From positions 3,981 through 67,980 of the forward strand of contig JBBQWM010000032.1 of NCBI GenBank assembly GCA_038210655.1: a stretch of 64,000 bases of DNA. The letters run 5' to 3'. A model generated the notes under the pieces. That model searched no databases. It worked only from the letters and a program-made list of their open reading frames with translations, and had not been told where the DNA came from. The position numbers and the translations under genes were made by a program. Of this stretch, positions 50,000 through 58,567 are shown piece after piece. Positions within the stretch are counted from its first letter, which is position 1. The number at the start of each line of letters is the position of its first letter. The stretch is from 54-19 sp038210655 (GTDB taxonomy: Bacteria; Chloroflexota; Chloroflexia; Chloroheliales; Chloroheliaceae).

Positions 50000-52435
50000 A
50001 TGAGTAAAACTGATTTCACATTACGTAAGGCGATCCAGCCTGAGACTGAGAAAGAGAATAAAAGCGCGATTTATCGCCTGGGTTCGTTGATAACTAGCCC
50101 GCTAGGACGCTGGGTGACGGTGGTTGCCTGGATATTGATTTTGACCACTATGGTGACGCTGCCGCCCAAGCTACAAGACCTTTACGACAACCAGTTATCC
50201 TCTAGCATTGGCGATCAGGAGTCGGTACGGGCTGACAAACTACTGGAACGGGCTTTTCCCGGCGCAGAAGGTATTCCGGCTATTCTGGTCTTTAATAATC
50301 CGGCAGGGTTAAGCGAGAGCAATTTTGCTAAAGGCCAGCAGATTAACGATTGGCTGCTCTCCTCCCAGAAACCGGCAGAGGTCGAGGGAGTTGCTTCTAT
50401 CTACACTTTACCGCAGGCCCGTAGCGAGTTTGTCTCGGCTAACAACACAACTATGAATTTGGTGGTCTCCCTCAAATCTTCGGATAATGACGAGAAATTG
50501 CTCGAAATTATTAAGCTGATCCGTGATTACGCGAAGAAGTTTGAAGGTGATGGCTTGAAAATTAACCTGACTGGGCCTGCTGGGGTAGTGGCTGATACGG
50601 TTACTGTCTTTACCGGCACCAATGTGTCGCTACTACTGACTACGGTTAGCCTGGTGCTGGTGCTGTTGGTAATTGTCTACCGTTCGCCAGTTATGGCAGT
50701 GCTACCCCTAGTAGCCGTGTTTATGGCTTCGGGGGTGGTTAATGGACTTCTGGCTTTGTGCGCGAAAGCCGGGTTGTTTGGAGTCAATGAACAAGTTATT
50801 TCGATTATGGACGTGCTGCTATTTGGGGTCGGGGTAGATTATACTATCTTCCTGGCTTCGCGCTATCGTGAAGAGCTAAAGGGTGGTTATGACCGACTGA
50901 CTGCTTTGCGTCGGGCCTACGCTGGGGTAGTGGAAGCGATTATATCCAGTGCGGCGACGGTTATTATTGCGCTATTATGTTTGCTGCTGGCGACCCTCGG
51001 TTTGTACCGGGCGCTAGGCCCTTCGGTGGCAGTCGCGGTAGCGGTTATGCTTTTGGTGAGTATCACCCTGGTTCCGGCGTTGCTGGCGATCCTGGGTAAA
51101 GCCGCTTTTTGGCCTCTTATCCCAAAGGCTGAAAATACAACCGCTAAAAGATCGCTGTGGGGTTGGACTGCTAAACGGGTCGGTCGTCGTCCGGTCGCGG
51201 CACTATGGCTCAGCAGTCTCTTGTTACTGGTGATGGGTTTGGGCAATCTTGGGGTAGTTGATGTCTTTAACTTTCTGAGTGGCTTCCGTCAGCCGACCGA
51301 TTCTGCCGATGGCTACAAAGTGCTGGCGGCTAACTTTGAGCCGGGCAAACTCGCCCCGACCGATTTGTTGTTGGTCTTGCCGTCCGGTACGAACGCTTAC
51401 GAACGGCTGGGAGCGATTGAGAAGGTTAGCCAGTCGGTAGCCGGGGTTTCTAATGTGGCAAAAGTAGAAGGCCCCACTCGTCCAGCCGGTCAACCGACAC
51501 TTGACCCCAACCAGCTTCAGCAGGAATTGACAAAATTACCGGAACCACTAAAGCAAGCGCTCCGGCGCGGACCGCCAACTGACGGCCCAGGCGCAAGTCC
51601 GAGCGGTCAGACGGGTCTAGACCCTCAGACAGTTGGTTTGTACGCTCAGACGGTTCCGTATATCTCTGCCGACAATCAGGTAGTACGTTTGTCGTTGGTG
51701 CTTGCCAGTGACCCTTACGGCTCCAAAGCCCTTGATACGATAGACCCGCTACGTAAAGCTGCTAAAAATGCCGCTAAAGAGGCTGGGATAGGCGACAACA
51801 TTGTGTTTTCGGGGGTAACGGCCCAGGCTGCCGATACTAGGGCGGTCAATCTGGAAGACAAACTGAAGGTTGTGCCGGCGGTCGTAATCGTGATTACATT
51901 AATTCTGGCGCTGCTGTTGCGAAGCCTGGTTGCGCCCTTATATCTAATTGTGGCGGTGCTACTTAATTTCTTCGCAGCGGTTGGGGCGGCTTCCTTCCTG
52001 TTTGTGATTATCCAGGGGGACGAAGGTCGGGCTTATTCGCTACCGCTCTATGCTTTTATCTTCCTGGTCTCGCTGGGGGCGGACTATACAATCTTCCTGA
52101 TGAGCCGAGTACGCGAAGAAGTGCGTAAAATGGGATTGGAAGAAGGTACAAGGATCGCCCTGGTCAATACTGGCGGGGTAATTACCTCTGCTGGGTTGAT
52201 CCTGGCCGGAACCTTCCTGGTGTTGGCAATTCTACCCCTCCGCGAGTTATACCAGCTAGGTGTCGTGGTAGCTTTAGGAGTGGTGTTGGATACTTTTATA
52301 GTGCGCGGCATCCTGGTTCCGGCCACCGTGCTGTCGTTCAAACAATACAACTGGTGGCCCTTCGGGTTAGCCACTTCAACAAAGCCGGAACAGGAGTGGC
52401 CCGAAGAGCCTGGCAAACTCGAAAAAGCCAGCTAA
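50000..52435 (+). CDS. MMPL-family transporter 1
   Basis: An 811-residue MMPL/RND-like exporter with two bundles of six membrane helices: first helix WVTVVAWILILTTMVTL, an extracytoplasmic porter domain, VISIMDVLLFGVGVDYTIFLASRYREEL (proton-relay GVDYT), and the second-half equivalent FIFLVSLGADYTIFLMSRVREE. A Pro/Gly-rich segment (GPPTDGPGASPSGQTG) interrupts the second loop. Likely exports a lipid or a toxic hydrophobic compound. ATG 5 nt after AAGGAG. Expected target of the upstream TetR. Confidence 0.93.
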   Translation: MSKTDFTLRKAIQPETEKENKSAIYRLGSLITSPLGRWVTVVAWILILTTMVTLPPKLQDLYDNQLSSSIGDQESVRADKLLERAFPGAEGIPAILVFNNPAGLSESNFAKGQQINDWLLSSQKPAEVEGVASIYTLPQARSEFVSANNTTMNLVVSLKSSDNDEKLLEIIKLIRDYAKKFEGDGLKINLTGPAGVVADTVTVFTGTNVSLLLTTVSLVLVLLVIVYRSPVMAVLPLVAVFMASGVVNGLLALCAKAGLFGVNEQVISIMDVLLFGVGVDYTIFLASRYREELKGGYDRLTALRRAYAGVVEAIISSAATVIIALLCLLLATLGLYRALGPSVAVAVAVMLLVSITLVPALLAILGKAAFWPLIPKAENTTAKRSLWGWTAKRVGRRPVAALWLSSLLLLVMGLGNLGVVDVFNFLSGFRQPTDSADGYKVLAANFEPGKLAPTDLLLVLPSGTNAYERLGAIEKVSQSVAGVSNVAKVEGPTRPAGQPTLDPNQLQQELTKLPEPLKQALRRGPPTDGPGASPSGQTGLDPQTVGLYAQTVPYISADNQVVRLSLVLASDPYGSKALDTIDPLRKAAKNAAKEAGIGDNIVFSGVTAQAADTRAVNLEDKLKVVPAVVIVITLILALLLRSLVAPLYLIVAVLLNFFAAVGAASFLFVIIQGDEGRAYSLPLYAFIFLVSLGADYTIFLMSRVREEVRKMGLEEGTRIALVNTGGVITSAGLILAGTFLVLAILPLRELYQLGVVVALGVVLDTFIVRGILVPATVLSFKQYNWWPFGLATSTKPEQEWPEEPGKLEKAS

Positions 52436-52443
52436 ATCTCGTG

Positions 52444-52694
52444 CTTATAGCAAATGCAAAGCCCTTAAGCTACCCGCTTATCTGTAAAAGCGAGCTTTCA
52501 TCACGAGCAGAAGCTCGCTCTTATACCAAGTCCGGTTAGGTAGATGTCATTCTGAACGAAGTGAAGAATCTTTTGCCTACACCCGGCTCTAGCCCAAAGA
52601 GCCGAGACCCTTCACTTCGTTCAGGGTGACATGGGTTTGTTACTTAGCCGGACTTGGTATTACAGGAGTCAATTACGCTGTATTTTGTTATAAG
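52444..52694. mobile_element. MITE family A, copy 4, split by an inserted element
   Basis: Left part CTTATAGCAAA to CTCGCTCTTA (52444-52522) and right part TTACAGGAGTC to TTTTGTTATAAG (52661-52694) match the two ends of family A copy 1, degenerate in the arms. Between them sits the 52523-52660 element. Confidence 0.65.
52523..52660. mobile_element. 138-bp MITE nested in family A copy 4
   Basis: Perfect 13-bp terminal inverted repeats ATACCAAGTCCGG / CCGGACTTGGTAT enclose an imperfect palindrome containing GTCATTCTGAACGAAGTGAAG and CTTCACTTCGTTCAGGGTGAC (family B core). TTA occurs at both junctions, consistent with a target duplication. Size and ends resemble Tc1/IS630-type MITEs. Confidence 0.75.
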
Positions 52695-52798
52695 AGCCTG
52701 TTGCAAATGGCCCCGCAGATATAAAGGCGATCATGGTAGATAGCTGAATAAAGATACGGAAATTTATCACAATCTTTCGTTCGTCACGAGCGGCCCGG

Positions 52799-52807
52799 TG
52801 CTATAAT
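52799..52807 (+). promoter_or_regulatory. Extended -10 promoter upstream of MMPL 2
   Basis: TGCTATAAT, 129 bp upstream of the ATG; no clear -35 element. Confidence 0.4.
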
Positions 52808-52936
52808 GCAGGGGGTCGCTTTTTAGCTTGTGGCGCGGCCTTTGCTCCTGGCTGGTTTAACCAGACCGCTTGCGCGTTGTTTTTAGTGAATTGTTCTAAA
52901 TACAAATTTGGTCTTATAGATGGAAAGCAATAGATT

Positions 52937-55267
52937 ATGTGGTTTTATAACTTTGGGAAATGGATTTATCGGAATAAATGGCTTGTAATTGGAGCCTGGG
53001 TGCTGGCGGTGGCAATTTCGTTACCGTTTGTACCGAGAGTGTTGGAACCGCTCAAGACTGGTGGGTTTGCCGACCCTAGCCTTGAATCGTCCCAGGCGGC
53101 AGAATTATTACAAAAAAAACTTGGTTTCAGTACCAGTACGTTAGTAATCTTTTACCAGAGTAAAGACCCCAATCTAACGGCGTTGGATGAGCGTTTCATT
53201 CAGGAAGTCCAGGTCTCGCTGGCTGGGCTGGCTAAATCCCCGATCAATACGACAGCAGTCCTGCATACCACCAACCCGCGCCAAATTTCCAAAGATAACC
53301 GCACAGCCTATGAGGTTATTACCCTGGCGGCGGATGGTGAGACCGCCACCAAGCGGCTACCCGAAATCCGTCCCCTGATAAAAGAACCGGCCTCGCTCAA
53401 GATGACCGTCGGCGGTGGGTTGGCTTTTTATGAAGATGTCGAGTTTGTAAGTCAGCGCGACTTGCAACGGGCCGAATTAGTCGCTTTCCCGGTCGCGATT
53501 GTCGCGCTAGTCCTGGTATTTGGCTCGATAGTGGCGGGGTGTTTGCCGGTGGCAGTCGGCGGGGTGGGCGTGCTAATAATCCTGGCTTCGATCTTTGGGA
53601 TCGGGCATGCCACCGAAATTTCGATTTTCGCGGTCAATCTGGCGACCCTGCTGGGTCTGGGTCTGGGTCTGGATTACTCGCTCTTTTTGACCAGTCGCTT
53701 CCGCGAAGAACTGGCGCGGGGCCGCTCGGTCGAAGAAGCGATTGGTATTACGCTGGCAACCGCAGGCAAGGCTGTCACCTTTAGCGGTCTGACCGTTATG
53801 ATTGGACTGAGCGGGACCCTACTCTTTAAGATCAATATCCTGGTATCGGTCGGGATCGCCGGGTTTGTAGTGGTGGTCGTATCGGTATTGGCGGCAATCA
53901 CGCTTCTACCTGCTATATTAACATTGGTTGGGCCAAAGGTTAACGCCCTATCGGTATCCGGGCTATTCGGGCGCAGACAGGTCGCGGTCGCTGCTGGGGC
54001 CGAACAACACGGCTTTTGGGCCTGGCTCGCTCATCTGGTGATGAAACGGCCTGTTAGCGTTTTTGTGCCGGTGCTGGCTTTGCTCCTGATACTTGGCCTA
54101 CCCTTCTTGAACGTGCGGTTTAGTTCGCCGGATGCCTCGGTGCTGCCGGGCGATGTGCCAAGCCGTCAGGCCTACGATATTCTCAAATCCGAATTTAACG
54201 AAAGCGAGATCAACCCGGTTTTGGTAGCGATCCGCACGCCCAATAACGGCAATATCCTCGCGCCCGATAATATTTACTACCTGTACGATTTCGCCCAGGC
54301 GATTGCCAAAGACCCGCGTGTCGCACGGGTTGATAGCATTGTGACGGTCGAGCCACGCTTGAGCAAAGTTCAGTATCAGTTAATTTATAGCATCCCCGAC
54401 AAGATTCAAGACCTCTTTTTGCAGGGCTACCTGAGAGCCTATTCTAAAGACGATACCACTCTTTTCTCGGTCGTCAGCAAGTATGCGCCCAATTCGGAGG
54501 AGACCAAAGCCCTCGTCAGCAAACTCCGCAACAGCGCGGTCGGCAACGGCATGACCTTGCAGGTGACGGGCGGAACCGCCGGAATTATGGACGTAGTCGA
54601 GAGTATTTACGGCACTTTCCCGTATGCGGCCCTTGTGATCGTGATGAGTACCTATATTGTGTTGTTGATCTTGTTGCGGTCGGTGGTGTTGCCGCTCAAA
54701 GCGATCATCATGAACGCGCTAAGTTTGCTGGCTTCCTACGGGGCTTTAGTCTGGGTCTTCCAGGAGGGTAATCTGAGCGGGCTGCTTAACTTTAAGCCAC
54801 TTGGCCTGATCGAGCCGAGTTTGCCGATTATTATGTTCTGCACCCTGTTTGGCCTATCGATGGACTACGAAGTCTTTTTACTTAGCCGGATCAAAGAAAG
54901 CTACAGCCACACTCACGACAACACCGCCAGTGTTGCGCTTGGTTTGCAAAAAAGCGGTAAAATCATTACCAGTGCGGCCCTAATTGTAGTCCTGGTCTGT
55001 CTCTCCTTTGTAACCGCCGATATTGTGTTGGTCAAGGCCCTGGGGGTAGGCGTGGCGGTCGCGGTTGGGCTGGATGCGACTATCGTTCGGGCGCTGCTGG
55101 TTCCGGCTACAATGCGGCTGTTGGGAGAGTGGAACTGGTACGCCCCGCGCTGGCTATTGCGCTGGCTACCCGAAACCCAGCTTGAAACCGATACTTTTAC
55201 GCCCGCCTCAGACTCGTCCGCTCTACCGCCAAAAGAGCCAGTCGGCACTAAGCGCGGGGCGGCCTAG
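52937..55267 (+). CDS. MMPL-family transporter 2
   Basis: A 776-residue paralogue of the preceding transporter: first helix WLVIGAWVLAVAISLPF, porter domain beginning LKTGGFADPSLESSQAAELL, LATLLGLGLGLDYSLFLTSRFREEL in the first half and MFCTLFGLSMDYEVFLLSRIKES in the second. The GLDYS/SMDYE pairs match the MmpL proton-relay pattern, and FGLSMDYE is typical of the MmpL/YdfJ branch. It has its own -10-like element and a 500-bp spacer, so it need not share TetR control. ATG start. Confidence 0.93.
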   Translation: MWFYNFGKWIYRNKWLVIGAWVLAVAISLPFVPRVLEPLKTGGFADPSLESSQAAELLQKKLGFSTSTLVIFYQSKDPNLTALDERFIQEVQVSLAGLAKSPINTTAVLHTTNPRQISKDNRTAYEVITLAADGETATKRLPEIRPLIKEPASLKMTVGGGLAFYEDVEFVSQRDLQRAELVAFPVAIVALVLVFGSIVAGCLPVAVGGVGVLIILASIFGIGHATEISIFAVNLATLLGLGLGLDYSLFLTSRFREELARGRSVEEAIGITLATAGKAVTFSGLTVMIGLSGTLLFKINILVSVGIAGFVVVVVSVLAAITLLPAILTLVGPKVNALSVSGLFGRRQVAVAAGAEQHGFWAWLAHLVMKRPVSVFVPVLALLLILGLPFLNVRFSSPDASVLPGDVPSRQAYDILKSEFNESEINPVLVAIRTPNNGNILAPDNIYYLYDFAQAIAKDPRVARVDSIVTVEPRLSKVQYQLIYSIPDKIQDLFLQGYLRAYSKDDTTLFSVVSKYAPNSEETKALVSKLRNSAVGNGMTLQVTGGTAGIMDVVESIYGTFPYAALVIVMSTYIVLLILLRSVVLPLKAIIMNALSLLASYGALVWVFQEGNLSGLLNFKPLGLIEPSLPIIMFCTLFGLSMDYEVFLLSRIKESYSHTHDNTASVALGLQKSGKIITSAALIVVLVCLSFVTADIVLVKALGVGVAVAVGLDATIVRALLVPATMRLLGEWNWYAPRWLLRWLPETQLETDTFTPASDSSALPPKEPVGTKRGAA

Positions 55268-55316
55268 AGCAATTGCACCATTGTTGATTTGAGTGGTAAG
55301 TTAGAGGGGAAGGAAA

Positions 55317-55970
55317 ATGAGCGATCCACAAAAAACATGGGAGTTTTATCAACAGGCCGGGCTAGGGCAGAGCGCGGGGTTTGGGCAACGTCCGGCCCTT
55401 TTGATCGTCGATTTTTGTTATGGGATGACCAGCCTGGAGTCACCTTTGGGGGCCGATATGAGTGCGGCAATCGCGGCGACCAATCAACTCTTGGCAGTAT
55501 TTCGGCAAAAAGGGCTGCCGGTGGTCTATACAACGGTACGTTATACCAAAGGCTGTAAAGACGGCGGCGCTTTCGTCAAGAAGGTACCAAGTTTGCGGTT
55601 GTTCGAGGAAGGGGCCGGAAACTGGTCGGAAATTGACGAGCGGATCACGCCGCGCCCGGAAGAGCCGATTGTTATCAAGCGGTTCGCCAGCGCCTTTTTT
55701 GGCACCAACCTGGCTTCCCTCCTGACCGCCGAACGGGTCGATACGGTGGTGGTGACGGGCAGCACTACCAGCGGGTGTGTACGGGCTTCGGCTCTGGATG
55801 CCTTGCAAAGCGGCTTTATGGTCGTCGTTCCGCGCGAAGGTGTGGTAGACCGGGCGGCAGGGCCACACGAAGCCAATCTATTCGATCTCAACGCCAAATA
55901 TGCCGATGTCATCAGCCTCGAACAGACTTTGCAATATCTTGGTGGTTTAGGGGAAAAGAAAAGCTCATGA
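55317..55970 (+). CDS. Isochorismatase-family hydrolase
   Basis: A 217-residue cysteine hydrolase: catalytic Asp in LLIVDFCYGM, Lys in IVIKRFASAFFGT, and Cys in VTGSTTSGCVRASALDAL (the residue before the cis-peptide is kept). Closest general types are N-carbamoylsarcosine amidase-like and nicotinamidase-like enzymes; the substrate is unknown. ATG after AGAGGGGAAGGAAA, 49 bp behind MMPL 2. The stop overlaps the start of the transposase fragment (ATGA). Confidence 0.88.
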   Translation: MSDPQKTWEFYQQAGLGQSAGFGQRPALLIVDFCYGMTSLESPLGADMSAAIAATNQLLAVFRQKGLPVVYTTVRYTKGCKDGGAFVKKVPSLRLFEEGAGNWSEIDERITPRPEEPIVIKRFASAFFGTNLASLLTAERVDTVVVTGSTTSGCVRASALDALQSGFMVVVPREGVVDRAAGPHEANLFDLNAKYADVISLEQTLQYLGGLGEKKSS

Positions 55971-56143
55971 GGCTGGTGCGCTCTTGCGCCAAGCCTGGAG
56001 AGGCTTTGCTGGTTTGTACCGATGGTCTGGCTGCTTACCCGAACGCAACCCTGGCCGCTTTTCGAGATAAAATCGTCGAACCCTCCGCCTCCCCCAAACG
56101 AGGCCGACCACCTAATAAGCTTAAAGAGGATTTCACCGTTTAG
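55967..56143 (+). pseudogene. Transposase C-terminal fragment
   Basis: A 58-codon open segment encodes ALLVCTDGLAAYPNATLAAF and a short basic GRPPNKLKED end. The D-G-x-x-x-Y-P pattern is that of a DDE transposase/integrase core strand, so this is probably a leftover of an IS element. No N-terminal part or terminal repeats are seen. Longer in-frame extension upstream only overlaps the isochorismatase gene and is not protein-like. Confidence 0.5.
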
Positions 56144-56155
56144 TGCAATGCTACC

Positions 56156-56209
56156 TGGCGGAGTAATGTCCTACAATTTAGACCGTCTTTGTAAGACATT
56201 GCTCTGCCA
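56156..56209. repeat. Family D palindrome, copy 3
   Basis: TGGCGGAGTAATGTCCTACAA pairs with TTGTAAGACATTGCTCTGCCA with a few mismatches and a 12-nt loop. It lies between the transposase fragment and the pckA stop, where it may terminate both. Confidence 0.6.
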
Positions 56210-56245
56210 ATGGACTTTTGGATCGGCTCTTAAACTAGCCCGTTC

Positions 56246-57844
56246 TTATTGCGGGCCAGCCTTGCTCACGGCTTCGGTGACATAACTGGCGTATTGCTTG
56301 AAGTTATCCGCGAACATCTTCGCCAGTTGAGCCGCCTTCGCGTCGTAGTCGGCACCGTTGGCCCAAGTCTGGCGTGGATTTAGCACTTCAGCCGGTACGC
56401 CGGGGCAGGACTGCGGAACCGCCAGCTTGAAATAAGGGTCGATCACGTATTCGACATCTTCCAGTTCGCCGTTCAGGGCGGCACTAATCAAGGCCCGCGT
56501 ATGCTTGATGCTCATGCGTTGCCCGACTCCGTAAGAGCCACCGCTCCACCCGGTATTGACCAGCCAGCATTTCGCGCCATGTTCGGCAATTTTATTGCCC
56601 AGGAGTTCGGCATAGACCGAAGGGTGATGCACCATAAAAGGAGCGCCAAAGCAGGTGCTAAAGGTCGCCTGCGGTTCGGTTACGCCCCGTTCGGTTCCGG
56701 CTAGTTTAGCCGTAAAGCCGGACAGGAAGTGATACATCGCCTGCTCCTGGCTCAGCTTCGAGATTGGTGGTAGCACCCCGAAAGCATCCGCCGTCAGAAA
56801 GATAATGTTCTTGGGGTGTCCGGTGCGACCTCTCAAGTCCATATTCGGGATAAACTCTAGTGGATAAGCCGCCCGTGTGTTCTCGGTCAATTCCTCGCTG
56901 TCGAGGTCAAGCTTGCGGCTCAGGGGGTCTATTACGACGTTTTCCAGGACTGTCCCAAATCGGCGGGTCGTACTATAAATCTCCGGCTCGGCCTTTTCGC
57001 TCAAATTGATGACTTTGGCATAGCAGCCGCCCTCAAAGTTAAAAACGCCATCCGCGCCCCAGCCATGTTCGTCGTCCCCGATGAGGGTGCGCTGCGGGTC
57101 AGCCGAGAGGGTCGTCTTGCCGGTTCCCGACAGACCAAAGAACAGGGCGGCATCCCCTTCCGGCCCGTAGTTGCAAGAGCAGTGCATCGACATCACGCCC
57201 TTGAGCGGCAGCAAGTAGTTGAGCAGGGTAAAGACGCTCTTTTTGATCTCCCCGGCGTATTCGGTTCCGCCGATCAAGACCATCTTGCGGGCAAAGTTGA
57301 GCAGAATAAATGTCTCACTGCGTGTCCCATCCCGTTCTGGCTCGGCCTTGAAATTAGCCGCATCGCAGACTGTAAAGACTGGCTCGAACGTTTTCAACTC
57401 CTCGGCGGTCGGGCGGATAAAGAGGTTGCGGGCGAAAAGGTTGTGCCAGGCATATTCACTAATAACCCGGATTGGTAGTCGGTATTCAGGATGGGCCGCC
57501 ACAAACAAATCCTGGACATAAACTTTACGGGCGGCCATGTATTGCTTGACCCGGCCGTACAGAGCGTCGAATTTGATGGCCTCAAAAGGCTGGTTGGCCT
57601 TCCAATCGACATGATCGTGGCTGTCCGGTTCGCTCACCACGAATTTATCTTTTGGGGAGCGGCCTGTATATTTGCCGGTTGCTACCACCAGGGAGCCACC
57701 TTCGGCTACTCGGCCTTCCCCGTTGCCCAGGGCCGCTTCGTAGAGGGCCGGAACCGTCAGGTTCTGCATCGCTCCACTCAGGTCAATGATGTCTTCGTGG
57801 GGGCCAAAATTAAACGCGATTGCGTTTTTATCGAGGGTTTGCAT
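56246..57844 (-). CDS. pckA: ATP-dependent phosphoenolpyruvate carboxykinase
   Basis: Interconverts oxaloacetate + ATP with PEP + CO2 + ADP in the cytoplasm. 532 residues: substrate region ATGKYTGRSPKDKFVV, the kinase-1a P-loop FFGLSGTGKTTLSADP near residue 238, metal/kinase-2 motif LIGDDEHGWG, MHCSCNYGPEGDAALFFG, and the adenine-binding region near RMSIKHTRALI. All family features are present. ATG after AAGGAGGATAACCTG. Single gene; role either in gluconeogenesis or anaplerosis. Confidence 0.97.
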   Translation of the reverse strand: MQTLDKNAIAFNFGPHEDIIDLSGAMQNLTVPALYEAALGNGEGRVAEGGSLVVATGKYTGRSPKDKFVVSEPDSHDHVDWKANQPFEAIKFDALYGRVKQYMAARKVYVQDLFVAAHPEYRLPIRVISEYAWHNLFARNLFIRPTAEELKTFEPVFTVCDAANFKAEPERDGTRSETFILLNFARKMVLIGGTEYAGEIKKSVFTLLNYLLPLKGVMSMHCSCNYGPEGDAALFFGLSGTGKTTLSADPQRTLIGDDEHGWGADGVFNFEGGCYAKVINLSEKAEPEIYSTTRRFGTVLENVVIDPLSRKLDLDSEELTENTRAAYPLEFIPNMDLRGRTGHPKNIIFLTADAFGVLPPISKLSQEQAMYHFLSGFTAKLAGTERGVTEPQATFSTCFGAPFMVHHPSVYAELLGNKIAEHGAKCWLVNTGWSGGSYGVGQRMSIKHTRALISAALNGELEDVEYVIDPYFKLAVPQSCPGVPAEVLNPRQTWANGADYDAKAAQLAKMFADNFKQYASYVTEAVSKAGPQ

Positions 57845-58212
57845 CAGGTTATCCTCCTTGATTATTAGCCACTATGCCTTTTAACGTCCATTTTTGCCAG
57901 CAACTCTGCTCACAAGAACGCCAGGATTGTCTATCACCCGTGCTTAACCGAATGTACTGCATTGCGGATAGATTTGAGATTATACCTGAATTGCGTTGTC
58001 TGGCAAAACTCCCCTACTTTGTACCTTCCTACTCATAGTAACAGCAAAATTAGCCTCTCCGCTCTAGCTACCCAGAGGCGGATTTACTTTTATGCTTCTT
58101 TCGTTTTAGACGAAGTTAGTAAGAGTCCGTTAAGTTACAAAATTTCACTAAATCTATTTTACACGAAATCATATTTCACGCAACCCCTAAAAAGAAGTTT
58201 TTCAATAACATT
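57845..58212. other. 368-bp spacer upstream of pckA
   Basis: Holds the pckA promoter region on the minus strand. The far side is AT-rich and contains no recognisable repeat. A 93-codon plus-strand frame across it has no ribosome-binding site or protein character. Confidence 0.4.
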
Positions 58213-58467
58213 TCATAATAAAGCTAATAGGAGTTCCTCATAACTAAACTTCTTGAACCCTTTAGCTAGTTTGATAGCCAGGGGTTGATCGGCTAAACAT
58301 TGAGCAATCGCCAACTCGCTAAGATTATTACACAACCCTGCCACCAGTCCTGCCAATAACATAGCCGCCAATGGGTAGCGTAGATTAGATTGATTGACCG
58401 GTGGGTCGGCAAAAGCCTCGAACCCTTTGACCTTAACGCCTAAGCCCTGATAGGTTGTGTAGAACAC
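58213..58467 (-). pseudogene. ISAs1-type transposase N-terminal fragment
   Basis: 84 codons encode FEAFADPPVNQSNLRYPLAA, then AAMLLAGLVAGLCNNLSELA, then IAQCLADQPLAIKLAKGF. This F-DPR--RRYPL-ALL-A-LAA-L-G--S---IA-WL pattern is the leader domain of ISAs1-family transposases. The DDE catalytic domain is absent, so it is a truncated remnant (or a stand-alone N-terminal relic protein). Confidence 0.5.
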
Positions 58468-58567
58468 TTGCGCGGAGCGAACTCTTGTGCTACCATCAAG
58501 CTTATGTTAACGTAAAACTGCGGAAGATCAAATATAAGCTCCCAGAGGGTGGTCAGGAGGTTGCGCG

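Noticed and set aside
57962..58243. 93-codon plus-strand frame before the nuclease gene
   Set aside because: Low-complexity translation, no ribosome-binding site, overlaps the ISAs1 remnant.
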